Position numbers and translations under genes: made by a program | Origin: Variovorax sp. SG517 | GTDB lineage: Bacteria; Pseudomonadota; Gammaproteobacteria; Burkholderiales; Burkholderiaceae_C | Length of the DNA stretch: 64,000 nt | Assembly (NCBI RefSeq): GCF_013376045.1 | Contig: NZ_JABMJG010000001.1 | Coordinates: forward strand, 1-64,000 | Direction of reading: 5' to 3' | In this document: in pieces, positions 1-9,866 of the stretch | Position numbering within the stretch: the first letter of the stretch is position 1 | How the letters are laid out: each line of letters opens with the position of its first letter | Notes under the pieces: generated by a model | What the model was told of the DNA's origin: nothing | Databases searched by the model: none | The model's input: the letters and a program-made list of their open reading frames with translations, nothing else

Positions 1-60
1 GGGGCGTCCGCGGTTTGCTTTTTTGGGGTGTTTGTCGCGCGGCTTGGTGTGCGCCGCTCG

Positions 61-128
<68 letters not shown>

Positions 129-185
129 ACATCGGCTTTCAACGCAACGAGGCTTCCAGTTCCAGCGCCCATGCCCCCACCCCAA

Positions 186-206
186 CCCTCCCCCAGAGGG
201 GGAGGG
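186..206 (-). terminator. GC-rich hairpin, REP-like terminator
   Basis: The sequence CCCTCCCCC-aga-GGGGGAGGG forms a perfect 9-bp stem with a 3-base loop, about 40 bases after the stop codon of the molybdoenzyme gene. Hairpins with this CCCTC/GAGGG core, preceded by a CCCCAACCC-like stretch, are common dispersed intergenic repeats in proteobacteria. It probably acts as a transcription end or 3' stabiliser. There is no T-tract, so it is not a classical intrinsic terminator. Confidence 0.5.
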
Positions 207-243
207 AGCGATACCGAAGACATCAGCTCCTTCAACCACTGCA

Positions 244-3177
244 TCATTTCCTGCCCCTCCCCGCAAAGTAAGTCAGCACGCTCGCCGCCTTCCCCAGCAC
301 CCCAGGCACCGCCGGCATGCTCGCAACCTGCGGATAGCTCTCCTGGGGTTCACCCGGCTCGGCCGGCCGTATGCGCACCCGCACGTCGTACCACCCCGCC
401 TGCCCCGTGATCGGATCGGAGTTGCTGATGGTCCCGCTCGCAGTGCCTGCACAGGGCAGCTCCTCGCTGATCAGGTGGTTCAGCAGGAAGCCCTTGCGCG
501 CCTCGTCCGCGCCGGGTGCGAGCTGCCAGGCGCCGTCGGCCTTGCCGATCGCATTCCACGTCCACACGGTGCCCGGCTCCACTGCTTCGCTGTGGCGCAG
601 CATGCAGCGCACCTTGCCCCAGCGGCTCTCGACCCAGCACCAGCCGCCGTCGGCGATGCCCGCGGCCTGCGCCGTCACCGGGTTCACATGCAGGTAGTTG
701 TGGCTGTGGATCTGCCTGAGCCATGCGTTCTGCGAGTCCCACGAGTGATACATGGCCATAGGCCGTTGCGTAAGCGCGTTGAGCGGAAACGCATCGAGGT
801 CGGTCGCAGCCTCTTCGAGCGGCGGATACCAGAAGGGCAGCGGATCGAAATACGTGTCGATGCGCTCGCGCAGCGCGTCGGGCGGCTGCCGCCCCGGGGT
901 CTTGCCCTGCGCTGCGAGCCTGAAGCTCTGCAGCGTGTCGGAATACAGCGCCAGCTGCACCGGATCGTTGCGCTGGCGCCAGCCCTTGTCCTTCGCGAAG
1001 TCGAGGTACTCCCGGTTCCAGTTGCGCATGTAGTGCATGGTCTCGGGCATGTGGTAGTGGAACACGCAGTTGTTCTTCTCGTAGGCCTCCCACTGCTTCG
1101 GGTTGGGTGCGCCGCGCAGGTGCTCGGTGCCGTCCTTGCCGCGCCAACCCATGAGAAAGCCGATGCCCGGCTGCGGCTCGAAGTTGACGATGAAGTCGGG
1201 GTAGCCGCTGTACTTGCGCCCTCCCTCGGGCGTGGTGAAGGCCGGAAACTTCAGCCGCGAGGCCAGCTCGATCAGCACCTCCTGGAAGGGCTTGCACTGC
1301 CCCGTGGGCGGCACCACCGGAATGCGCACCGAATCGACAGGCCCGTCGAATTCCGAAATGGGCCGGTCGAGCATTCCCATCACGTCGTGGCGCTCCAGGT
1401 AGGTGGTATCGGGCAGCACGAGGTCGGCGAAGGCCACCGTCTCGCTCTGGAAGGCGTCGCACACCACCAGGAAGGGGATCATGTGCTCGCCCTTCTCGTC
1501 CTTGCGGTTGAGCATCTCGCGCACCGCCATGGTGTTCATGCTGGAGTTCCAGGCCATGTTGGCCATGAAGATCAGCAGCGTGTCGATGCGGTACGGGTCG
1601 CCCTTCACCGCGTTGGTGATCACGTTGTGCATGAGCCCGTGCGCCGACAGCGGGTGCTCCCACGAGAACGCGTGGTCGATGCGGATCGGCGAGCCGTCGG
1701 GGTTGATCGCCAGCTCGTCGGGGCTGGCCGGGAAACCCAGCGGCGCGGCATTGAGCGGCGTGTTCGGCTGGATCATCCCGGGGTCGTTGAAGGCCCTGTA
1801 GTTCGGCACGATGTGGCGCGGATACGGCGCCTTGTGCCTGAAGCCGCCCGGCGCGTCGATGGTGCCGAGCACGCTCATCAGCACCGCCAGCGCACGCACC
1901 GTCTGGAAACCGTTGGAATGCGCCGCGAGACCGCGCATCGCATGGAAGGCCACGGGCCGCGCCTGCGTGGTCTCGTGCCGCTTGCCCCACGCGTCGGTCC
2001 ACGGGATGGGCAGCTCGAAAGCCTGCTTCAGTGCCGTCTCACCCATCTCGCGCGCCAGCTTACGGATGCGTGCCGCGTCGATGCCGGTGATGGCCTGCGC
2101 CCACTCGGGCGTGCAGGTCGCCACGCGCTCGCGCAGCAGCTGGAACGAGGGCGCGACGCGCGTGCCGTCGGCCAGGGTGTAGAGCCCTTCGAGCGCGGGA
2201 TCGCAGCCCTCGGCAATGCCTTCGGGGTACGCGGGCTTCACGCTGCCGCTGGCCTTGTCCCACACCAGCTTGTTGTGCGGATTGCGGCCGTCGCCCGGCG
2301 GGCCGCGCTCGGGATCGAAGGCGAACAGCCCCTCGCGCTCGCAGTCGTCGAGCACCACCAGCTGCGGCGCGTTGGTGAAGCGCTTGAGGAACGCGTGGTC
2401 CACCAGCTCGTTGCCGATCAGCTCGTGCAGCAGCGCCATGAACAACGCGCCATCGGTGCCGGGTTTGATCGGGATCCACTCGTCGGCGATGGCCGAGTAA
2501 CCGGTGCGCACCGGGTTGATCGAGATGAAGCGGCCGCCAGCGCGCTTGAACTTGCTGATGGCGATCTTCATCGGGTTGCTGTGATGGTCCTCGGCCGTGC
2601 CGATCATCACGAAGAGCTTGGCGCGCTCGAGGTCGGGCCCGCCGAACTCCCAGAAGCTGCCGCCGATGGTGTAGATCATTCCCGCGGCCATGTTGACCGA
2701 GCAGAAGCCGCCGTGCGCCGCGTAGTTGGGCGTGCCGAACTGACGCGCGAAGAGGCCCGTGAGCGCCTGCATCTGGTCTCGCCCGGTGAAGAGCGCGAAC
2801 TTCTTCGGATCGGTGGCGCGGATCTTCGCGAGGCGCTCTGTCAGCATGTCGAAGGCGCGCTCCCAGCTGATCGGCTCGAACTCGCCCGCGCCGCGCTCGC
2901 TGCCGGCCTTGCGCAGCAGCGGCTGCGTGATGCGCGCGGGGGACACCTGCTTCATGATCCCCGAGGAGCCCTTGGCGCAGATCACGCCCTGGTTCAGCGG
3001 GTGGTTCGGGTTGCCGTCGATGTAGCGGACCTCGGGGCCCTTCTCGCCTTCCCGCAGGTGCACGCGGATGCCGCAGCGGCAGGCGCACATGTAGCAGGTG
3101 GTGGTCTTGACCGTGGTGTCGGCCGTGGGCGCTGCCAGCGGGTCGTGCACGGGCTCGCGAGACAGGAAGCTGAACAC
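244..3177 (-). CDS. molybdopterin oxidoreductase catalytic subunit, candidate sulfite dehydrogenase SoeA
   Basis: A 977-residue bis-MGD molybdoenzyme of the DMSO reductase superfamily. The N-terminus carries a [4Fe-4S] ligand set C28-x2-C31-x3-C35-x31-C67, followed by the molybdopterin oxidoreductase and C-terminal molydopterin-binding domains. No Tat signal is visible, which suggests a cytoplasmic enzyme, as for SoeA-type sulfite dehydrogenases. The start is GTG at 3177 with an AAAGGA ribosome site about 8 bases upstream. Partner electron-transfer subunits would lie beyond the left edge, where the sequence is artefactual. Because Xsc, encoded about 11 kb away, releases sulfite, a sulfite-oxidising role is attractive. 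The family also includes formate, nitrate and arsenic enzymes, so the substrate is an inference. Confidence 0.85.
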   Translation of the reverse strand: MFSFLSREPVHDPLAAPTADTTVKTTTCYMCACRCGIRVHLREGEKGPEVRYIDGNPNHPLNQGVICAKGSSGIMKQVSPARITQPLLRKAGSERGAGEFEPISWERAFDMLTERLAKIRATDPKKFALFTGRDQMQALTGLFARQFGTPNYAAHGGFCSVNMAAGMIYTIGGSFWEFGGPDLERAKLFVMIGTAEDHHSNPMKIAISKFKRAGGRFISINPVRTGYSAIADEWIPIKPGTDGALFMALLHELIGNELVDHAFLKRFTNAPQLVVLDDCEREGLFAFDPERGPPGDGRNPHNKLVWDKASGSVKPAYPEGIAEGCDPALEGLYTLADGTRVAPSFQLLRERVATCTPEWAQAITGIDAARIRKLAREMGETALKQAFELPIPWTDAWGKRHETTQARPVAFHAMRGLAAHSNGFQTVRALAVLMSVLGTIDAPGGFRHKAPYPRHIVPNYRAFNDPGMIQPNTPLNAAPLGFPASPDELAINPDGSPIRIDHAFSWEHPLSAHGLMHNVITNAVKGDPYRIDTLLIFMANMAWNSSMNTMAVREMLNRKDEKGEHMIPFLVVCDAFQSETVAFADLVLPDTTYLERHDVMGMLDRPISEFDGPVDSVRIPVVPPTGQCKPFQEVLIELASRLKFPAFTTPEGGRKYSGYPDFIVNFEPQPGIGFLMGWRGKDGTEHLRGAPNPKQWEAYEKNNCVFHYHMPETMHYMRNWNREYLDFAKDKGWRQRNDPVQLALYSDTLQSFRLAAQGKTPGRQPPDALRERIDTYFDPLPFWYPPLEEAATDLDAFPLNALTQRPMAMYHSWDSQNAWLRQIHSHNYLHVNPVTAQAAGIADGGWCWVESRWGKVRCMLRHSEAVEPGTVWTWNAIGKADGAWQLAPGADEARKGFLLNHLISEELPCAGTASGTISNSDPITGQAGWYDVRVRIRPAEPGEPQESYPQVASMPAVPGVLGKAASVLTYFAGRGRK

Positions 3178-3268
3178 TTGGCGGTCCTTTGTTTTCTTGT
3201 TTTCAGGCGGGGTCCGCTCGATGGTATGCAGCCTCGATCAAACGAAAAAGCAGAGAATATCGCTCACC
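3178..3268. promoter_or_regulatory. divergent promoter region, molybdoenzyme / LysR
   Basis: This 91-base gap separates divergent starts at 3177 (minus) and 3269 (plus). That is the usual arrangement for a LysR-type regulator and its target. It is locally AT-rich and contains two GCTCGAT/CCTCGAT copies around 3217-3240. I see no convincing extended palindrome, and none of the CGGAAC-N5-GTTCCG operator found at the sulfonate genes. Confidence 0.4.
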
Positions 3269-4213
3269 ATGACCGGAAAAACTGATCAGCAGCAGGGCAC
3301 GGCATCGAACTCCCGCCTGCGCCTGAACCTGCGCCAGCTCGAAGTGTTCGTCGCCACCGCGCGCGAAGGCAGCACCCGCGCCGCGGCCGACCGCATCGCG
3401 CGTTCGCAGTCGGCGGCCAGCAGCGCGCTGGCCGACCTGGAGTCTTCTGTGGGCGTGCAGCTCTTCGACCGGCTGGGGCGCCGCCTGGTGCTCAACGAGA
3501 ACGGCCGCGCGCTGCTGCCCAAGGCGCAGGCGCTGTTGGACCAGGCCGCGGAGGTGGAGGCGCTCTTCAGCGGCGAACATGCGGCGCCGCTGCGCGTGGC
3601 GGCCAGCTTCACCATCGGCGAATACCTGCTGCCCGAGCGGGTGTCGACCTGGACGGCACTGCATCCGCAGAGCCAGGTGCACCTGCACATCGCGAACACG
3701 CACGACGTGATCGAGGCGGTGGCGGGCTTCGACGTGGACGTGGGCTTCATCGAGGGCCCGCAGACGCACCCCGACCTCGTGGTGCGGCCCTGGCGGGAGG
3801 ACGAGCTGGTGATCGTCGCCGCGCCCGGCCACGAGCTGGCGGGCCGCATCGCCACGCACAGGCAGCTCTCGCAGGCCACGTGGGTGTTGCGCGAGCATGG
3901 CTCCGGCACGCGGCAGGTGACGGATGCGTGGCTGATCCAGAACCTGGAGCAGGTGCACGTGGGCTTCGAACTGGGCAGCACCGAAGCCATCAAGCGCGTG
4001 GTGGCTTCGGGCACCGGGCTCGCGTGTCTCTCGCGCTACACGGTGGCGCAGGCGCTGGAAGACGGGCATCTGGTCGAGCTGCGCACGCGCCTGCCGGCCG
4101 GCGTGCGGCGGCTGGCGACGGTGATGCACCGCGACAAGCTGCTGGGCCGTGCGACGGCGGATTTCCTGCGCCACTGCGGCGCGGTGGTGCCGCGCCCCTC
4201 CTCACCGCGCTAG
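3269..4213 (+). CDS. LysR-family transcriptional regulator
   Basis: A 314-residue LysR-type regulator. An N-terminal winged helix-turn-helix of about 60 residues (starting LNLRQLEVFV, with the ARSQSAASSAL recognition-helix region) is followed by a LysR substrate-binding domain resembling the CbbR/YeiE/CysL branch. The ATG at 3269 is chosen because the HTH begins about 20 residues later; longer in-frame starts run back into the divergent gene. It is transcribed away from the molybdoenzyme gene, so it most likely controls that gene. If the enzyme oxidises sulfite, the effector could be a sulfur oxyanion. That is inference. Confidence 0.88.
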   Translation: MTGKTDQQQGTASNSRLRLNLRQLEVFVATAREGSTRAAADRIARSQSAASSALADLESSVGVQLFDRLGRRLVLNENGRALLPKAQALLDQAAEVEALFSGEHAAPLRVAASFTIGEYLLPERVSTWTALHPQSQVHLHIANTHDVIEAVAGFDVDVGFIEGPQTHPDLVVRPWREDELVIVAAPGHELAGRIATHRQLSQATWVLREHGSGTRQVTDAWLIQNLEQVHVGFELGSTEAIKRVVASGTGLACLSRYTVAQALEDGHLVELRTRLPAGVRRLATVMHRDKLLGRATADFLRHCGAVVPRPSSPR

Positions 4214-4217
4214 CTCT

Positions 4218-4914
<697 letters not shown>

Positions 4915-4925
<11 letters not shown>

Positions 4926-5649
4926 GGTGGCGCTCTCCCAGGTAGGCGGAAATGACGGCGGGGTCGCGCACCACGTCACGCGGCGAGCCTTCGGCGAGCA
5001 CCTGCCCGAGATTCAGGACCAGGGCCCGGTCCACCAGCGGCATGACGACCTCCATCACGTGCTCGACCATGACCACGGTGACGCCCGCATCGCGCACCTT
5101 GCGGATCAGCTCCACACCCAGCCGCGCTTCGCTGGGCGTGAGGCCTGTCAGCACCTCGTCCAGCAGCAGCAGCTTCGGCCGGGTGGCCAGCGCGCGGGCT
5201 ACCTCGAGGCGGCGTTTCTCGGGCGGGGTGAGCTGGTGCGTCGGGGTGTTGGCCTGGCGCGCCAGGCCGGTGAACTCGAGCATCTCCAGCGCCGCGTGGC
5301 GGGCGGCCGACGCGCCGGAATGTCGCACGAAGCTGCCGATCATCACGTTCTCGACCACGCTCATGGAATCGAAGGACCTCGGCACCTGGTAGGTCCGGGC
5401 GATGCCCAGGGCGCAACGCCGCGTGGCGGGCAGCGCGGTGATGTCCCGGCCTTCGAAGAGGATGCTGCCGGAAGTGGGCGGCAATGCCCCCGCGATCAGG
5501 TTGAACAAGGTCGACTTGCCCGCCCCGTTGGGCCCGATCAGGCCAAGGATCTCGCCCTTGCGGATCTGGGCATCGACGTTGGAGTTGGCCACCAGACCGC
5601 CGAAGCGGCGCGTCACTTGGCGGGCCTGCAAGAGGATGTCGCCGCTCAT
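4915..5649 (-). CDS. livG: ABC transporter ATP-binding protein LivG
   Basis: A 244-residue ABC ATPase of the LivG type, with Walker A GPNGAGKST, a Q-loop region at YQVPRSFDSM and Walker B LLLLDEVLTGLTPSE. The expected LSGGQ signature reads LTPPEKRRLE here. That is degenerate but common in the LivG branch, where LSYGQQRRLE is usual. The ATG at 5649 overlaps the livM stop as ATGA, showing translational coupling. Together with LivF it powers import through LivHM at the inner membrane. Confidence 0.92.
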
Positions 5650-6704
5650 GGCGCGGCCTCCTTCCGACGCCCTTGGCGCACCGGCCAGAGGCGGACCAGG
5701 CCCTCGGGCTTGAGCAGCGCCACCGCCATGACGAGGCCGCCGTAGATCATCAGGTCGAAGCCCGAGCCCGAGCCGCCCATGTAGCTGCGCGAGAGCTCGG
5801 TCAGTGGAATCAGGATGACCGCGCCAAGCATCGGGCCCCACAGCGTGCCGATGCCGCCCAGCACGACCGGCAGCACGATCAGCAGCGAGAAGCGGAATTG
5901 CAGCACGCTGTCCGGGTCGACGTAGGAAACGAAGGCCGCGTAGAAGCCTCCGCCCACGGCGGTAAGGAAGGCCGAGATGGCCGCTGCCGCCAGCTTGGAG
6001 CTGAGCACCGTCACGCCCAGGCTCTCGGCCGCCTCGGGGTTGTCCTTGACCGCGCGCCACCAGTAGCCCCAGCGCGAGTCCTCGATCAGCCAGCAGATGA
6101 ACCAGGTGAGCGCCAGCAGGCCGACCGCGAAGTGGATGTAGGGCGTCTTGTCGCGGGCGAATTGAAGGGTCGCCCAGCTGTCTTCGCCGAAGGGCCACTG
6201 GATGCCCGACGCGCCGCCCAGCCATTCCCAGTTGTGCACGATGAGCAGGCCCATCTCGGCGATCACGATGGTGGCGATGGAGAAGTAGTGCCCCTTCAGC
6301 CGGAAGCAGCCGTAGCCGAGGACCACCGCCAGCGCCGCGGCCATCAGCCCGCCACTCAGCATGCCGAGCCAGGGCAGCAGGTCGAAGCCGACGTAGAGCT
6401 TGCTGGTGGCATAGGCACCGACGCCGAAATACAGCGCGTGCCCCAGAGAGATCTGGCCGCAGTAGCCTCCCAGGATGTTCCAGGCCTGCGACAGCGCGGC
6501 GTACATCAGGGTGAGCACGATGACGTTTCGCAGATAGGCGTTCTGCACCACCAACGGCGACAGCGCGGCCAGCACGAAGATCGCCAGCGCAACGACGAGC
6601 TGCATGCGGCGGCGGCGGCCGAAGCTGTGCACCGCGTCGGCGGCGGTGTTCGTGGAAGCCGCCACGGCGGGTGCCGTGGTGGCGGCGAGGATCGTCGGTT
6701 GCAT
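5646..6704 (-). CDS. livM: ABC transporter permease LivM
   Basis: A 352-residue multi-pass permease of the LivM family. It has a hydrophilic N-terminal extension of about 37 residues, then a hydrophobic core with the family stretch NILGGYCGQISLGHALYFGV. The C-terminal part contains the conserved VLGGIGTLWGPMLGA element. The start at 6704 shares one base with the livH stop codon (TGATG), so the two permease genes are tightly coupled. The protein forms one half of the transmembrane channel. Confidence 0.93.
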   Translation of the reverse strand: MQPTILAATTAPAVAASTNTAADAVHSFGRRRRMQLVVALAIFVLAALSPLVVQNAYLRNVIVLTLMYAALSQAWNILGGYCGQISLGHALYFGVGAYATSKLYVGFDLLPWLGMLSGGLMAAALAVVLGYGCFRLKGHYFSIATIVIAEMGLLIVHNWEWLGGASGIQWPFGEDSWATLQFARDKTPYIHFAVGLLALTWFICWLIEDSRWGYWWRAVKDNPEAAESLGVTVLSSKLAAAAISAFLTAVGGGFYAAFVSYVDPDSVLQFRFSLLIVLPVVLGGIGTLWGPMLGAVILIPLTELSRSYMGGSGSGFDLMIYGGLVMAVALLKPEGLVRLWPVRQGRRKEAAP

Positions 6705-7585
6705 CAGAGTCTTCCGAAGAGGCCCTGCGGACGCAGGAAGATGACGGCCAGGTAGAGCACGTAGATGCCCATGGACTTCATGGCCGGCGGCAGCACGACG
6801 GCTGTCAGTGCCTCGACCAAGCCGACGACGATGCCTGCCGCGAAGGCGCCGAACACGCTGCCGAAACCGCCGAGCGCGACGGTGATGTAGGCGATGGTGC
6901 CGAACGCGGCGCCGACCTGCGGATGGATGTAGTAGAAGGTGGAGAGCACCGCGCCCGCCACGCCGACCAGCGCAGCCCCCATGCCCCAGCCCAGCGCGAA
7001 GACCCGGTTGCTGTCGATGCCGACCAGCGCCACGGCGCCCTTGTCTTCCCGCGTGGCTTCCAGGGCGCGACCGAAGTCGGAGTGCTTCATCAGGAGGTAC
7101 AGGCCGCCGAATGCGATCAGGGAAACCACCGCGCCAAACACCTGCGGCAACGGCAGGAACAGGCCGCTCAGCTCCAGCGTCTTGCCGCCGAGCCAGCCGT
7201 TGTCGCCGATGTTGCGGTAGTCGGGCGTGAAGAAGAACTGCGCCGCGCCCTGGATCAGCGTGGCCAGGCCGAAGGTGGCGAAGATCTGCACCATGCCGGC
7301 GTTGACCTTCACCCGCAGCGCATGGCGCACCACGCCCGCATAGACGCTGGCCCCGAAGATGAACATCACGGCCGCCACGAGCGGCAGGGCCAGCACGGGG
7401 TCGATGTGGAAGAAGACGAAACACCCGAAGGTGGCGTACATGGCCAGCATCATGAATTCGCCATGGGCGAAATTCACGACGTCCATCAGCCCGAAGATGA
7501 GAGACAGGCCCACGGCGACCATGCCGTAGATCAGCCCCATCAGCAGGCCGCTGGCCAGGATCTGCATCAATGCGGAAGCGGTCAT
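6704..7585 (-). CDS. livH: ABC transporter permease LivH
   Basis: A 293-residue permease of the LivH family. It has about eight hydrophobic segments and the conserved early motif LIYGMVAVGLSLIFGLMDVVNFAHGEFMM, described here by its key residues NFAHG near 40. The ATG at 7585 is chosen over the very long upstream in-frame extension, which merely runs antisense-like through neighbouring genes. It lies 32 bases after the binding-protein gene and precedes livM in the same operon. Confidence 0.93.
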   Translation of the reverse strand: MTASALMQILASGLLMGLIYGMVAVGLSLIFGLMDVVNFAHGEFMMLAMYATFGCFVFFHIDPVLALPLVAAVMFIFGASVYAGVVRHALRVKVNAGMVQIFATFGLATLIQGAAQFFFTPDYRNIGDNGWLGGKTLELSGLFLPLPQVFGAVVSLIAFGGLYLLMKHSDFGRALEATREDKGAVALVGIDSNRVFALGWGMGAALVGVAGAVLSTFYYIHPQVGAAFGTIAYITVALGGFGSVFGAFAAGIVVGLVEALTAVVLPPAMKSMGIYVLYLAVIFLRPQGLFGRL

Positions 7586-7617
7586 GGTGCAAAGGGCGGC
7601 ATTGCGAACCAGGGCGC

Positions 7618-8865
7618 TCAGGCGTTCATCGGCCACGCCAGCTTGGCGGTGGCGACTTCGAACGGATACACGGTGACGAAGCGGCCCTTGGTCCACTGGA
7701 TCAGCACCGGGTTGGCGAAGGTGTTCTGGCCGGTGGCGTCGAACTTCACGCGCGACCACGGCATGATGGTTTTCTCGCCGGGAATGTCGGTGGCGGCGAG
7801 CGCGTCGCGGATCTTGCGCGGATCGACCGAGCCGGCGCGGTCGATCGCTTCGGCCAGCACCATCAGGGCACTGAACTGGCGCGACGTCTGGTCGTTCATG
7901 TCGCGGCCCGCCTTGGCCTTGAACATCGCATTGACGGCCTTCGCGGAGGCGCGCTTCTCGCCCATGTCCTCGGAGAAGCTCGCGCGGCTGATCATCCCGA
8001 CCAGCTTGTCGCCGACCGCGTCGAGCGCCGGCTTCTCGACGAAGCCCGCGGCTTGGGCGACGATGCTGCGCGGCTTGTAGCCCAGCGATGCCATGGTGTT
8101 GGTCAGCAGGATCGCGTCGGTGGTGTAGCTCGACGGCATGAGCACGTCGGGATTGGCATTCTTGATCTGCTGCACCTCTGCGGTCAGCGACGGAGAGTTG
8201 TTGCGGTACTTGATGTCGCAGGCGATCTTGTAGCCGCGCTCGGTGGCGAGCTTGCGCTGCACGGTGGAGGAGTCGGTACCGAAGATGGTGTCTTCGTAGA
8301 AGAGCCCCACCGAGCCGATCTTCTGGCCCTTGGCCTTGAGCGCATCCATGAAATCGAACATGGCCTCGGAGAACATCTCGTCGTGCGCCGCCGTGCGGAA
8401 GAAGAACTTCAGGTTGCGGCGGTTCAGGCTGGGTGAGGAGGAGTCGGCACAGACGAAGGGCACGCCGTAGCGTTCGCAGGTCGCGCTGACGGTGGTCGAC
8501 ACGGACGAGTGGTAGCAGCCCACGATGGCGCAGACGCCGTCCTGCGTGATGAGGCGCTCGGCCTCCGCGCGGCCCTTCTGCGGATCGGCCTGGTGGTCGG
8601 CATAGACCACGCGCACCTTGGCGCCGCCCAGGTTGGCCAGGCCGGCGTTTTTGGCGGTCGGCAGGTCGAGCGCACTGGCGTTGTTGATGATGTCCAGCGC
8701 AGTCTCGAAGGCCTGCTTGGCGTCGATGCCGACTTGCGCGCTGGAGCCGGTCAGCGGGTAGATCGCGCCGACGACGACCTCCTTGCCCTGGGCCAGCGCC
8801 TCGGTCCATGCGCCCTGCAGGACGGCCACGGCGCCCGCGCTGAGAAGAACTTGCCTGCGTTTCAT
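7618..8865 (-). CDS. periplasmic ABC substrate-binding protein (LivK/Peripla_BP_6 type)
   Basis: A 415-residue binding protein. It has a Tat- or Sec-like N-terminus (MKRRQVLLSAG, hydrophobic stretch, ALAQ cleavage region near residue 26), then a Peripla_BP_6 fold opening VVVGAIYPLTGSSAQVG. This type delivers amino acids, amides or urea-like solutes to LivHMGF. The length is slightly above the usual 370-400 residues. The ligand cannot be read from sequence. Its position directly behind a YcsI-like gene and near pxpBC suggests 5-oxoproline or a related lactam or amide, which is inference. Confidence 0.9.
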   Translation of the reverse strand: MKRRQVLLSAGAVAVLQGAWTEALAQGKEVVVGAIYPLTGSSAQVGIDAKQAFETALDIINNASALDLPTAKNAGLANLGGAKVRVVYADHQADPQKGRAEAERLITQDGVCAIVGCYHSSVSTTVSATCERYGVPFVCADSSSPSLNRRNLKFFFRTAAHDEMFSEAMFDFMDALKAKGQKIGSVGLFYEDTIFGTDSSTVQRKLATERGYKIACDIKYRNNSPSLTAEVQQIKNANPDVLMPSSYTTDAILLTNTMASLGYKPRSIVAQAAGFVEKPALDAVGDKLVGMISRASFSEDMGEKRASAKAVNAMFKAKAGRDMNDQTSRQFSALMVLAEAIDRAGSVDPRKIRDALAATDIPGEKTIMPWSRVKFDATGQNTFANPVLIQWTKGRFVTVYPFEVATAKLAWPMNA

Positions 8866-8910
8866 CGAATGACTCCTGGTATGGATGGGTGACGGAATCG
8901 GGAAGGCGCT

Positions 8911-9696
8911 TCAGAACACCGCGAGGTGGCTGTTGCGGACGTCGGTGACCAGCATGTGGCCGGGCTTGTGGGTGATCGCAAAGGGCAGGCGGGCCGAACG
9001 GATGGCCTGCTGCGGCGTGACGCCGCACGCCCAGAAGACGGGAATCTCGCCGGGACGGATCTCCGCGGCCTCGCCGTAGTCGGGCGCATCGATGTCGGCG
9101 ATGCCGATCTCGGCCGGATCGCCCAGGTGCACCGGCGCGCCGTGCGTGCTCGGAAAACGCGACGTGATCTGCACGGCGCGGATGGCCTGCGCCGCCGTCA
9201 TGGGCCGCATGCTGACCACGCCCATGCCGCCGAAGCGCCCGGCGGTGCCGTTGGGGCGGTTGGTGTCGTACATCGGAACGGTGGTGTTTTGCTCGATGTG
9301 GCGAACGGGCACGCCGCCTTCCAGCAGCGCCTCCTCGAAGGACAGCGAGCAACCGATGACGAAGCCGACGAGGTCGTCGCGCCAGAGGTCGCGCAGGTGG
9401 GGCACTTCGGCGACCTTCTCGCCATTGCGGAAGACGCAGTAGCCGGGAACGTCGGTGCGCAGGTCGATGTCGTCGCCGAGCTCCGGCACGGCCGGATCGC
9501 CGGCCCGGGTGATGCCGATCACCGGGCACGACTTCGGGTTCAGCCGGGCGAAACGCAGGAACTCGTCGGCGTACTCGCTGGGCATGATCGCGAGATTGCC
9601 CTGTGTGTAGCCCGGGCACTGCCCGGCGGTCTGCGCGGTGAACCGGCCGGCACGTACGAGCTGCCTGAAGGCAAGGGGCGAGGAAGCGACGGTCAT
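8911..9696 (-). CDS. YcsI/UPF0317-family putative hydro-lyase (DUF1445)
   Basis: A 261-residue protein of the DUF1445 family, recognised by [18 protein letters not shown], the [15 protein letters not shown] segment and the C-terminal [12 protein letters not shown]. Family members such as Bacillus YcsI sit in the same operon as the 5-oxoprolinase genes pxpABC, and a related domain occurs in vertebrate D-glutamate cyclase. The biochemical role is not settled. The ATG at 9696 is preferred; an alternative TTG at 9717 would add 7 residues. It is the promoter-proximal gene of the importer operon and is divergent from a LysR gene. Confidence 0.8.
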   Translation of the reverse strand: MTVASSPLAFRQLVRAGRFTAQTAGQCPGYTQGNLAIMPSEYADEFLRFARLNPKSCPVIGITRAGDPAVPELGDDIDLRTDVPGYCVFRNGEKVAEVPHLRDLWRDDLVGFVIGCSLSFEEALLEGGVPVRHIEQNTTVPMYDTNRPNGTAGRFGGMGVVSMRPMTAAQAIRAVQITSRFPSTHGAPVHLGDPAEIGIADIDAPDYGEAAEIRPGEIPVFWACGVTPQQAIRSARLPFAITHKPGHMLVTDVRNSHLAVF

Positions 9697-9774
9697 GGCG
9701 TTTCGGCGTGTGAGCAAGGAAGTTGCTTACTTTATGAAGCGTGCCGGTCCACCGTCCATCGAAGAATTGTCGAA

Positions 9775-9803
9775 GCTGCTGTTCAGAAGACTTGAACAGC
9801 AGC
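9775..9803. promoter_or_regulatory. perfect inverted repeat, candidate LysR operator
   Basis: GCTGCTGTTC (9775-9784), a 9-base spacer, then GAACAGCAGC (9794-9803): a perfect 10-bp inverted repeat. It contains the LysR-type T-N11-A core and lies in the 170-base gap between the divergent YcsI-like and LysR genes. It is the obvious candidate binding site for the LysR protein encoded at 9867. It could alternatively be a hairpin in a leader RNA. Confidence 0.6.
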
Positions 9804-9866
9804 GCACAACAATCGAACACGGCCCACCAAGACGGAGCGCCGCACGCACCATTTGGAATACCGACG

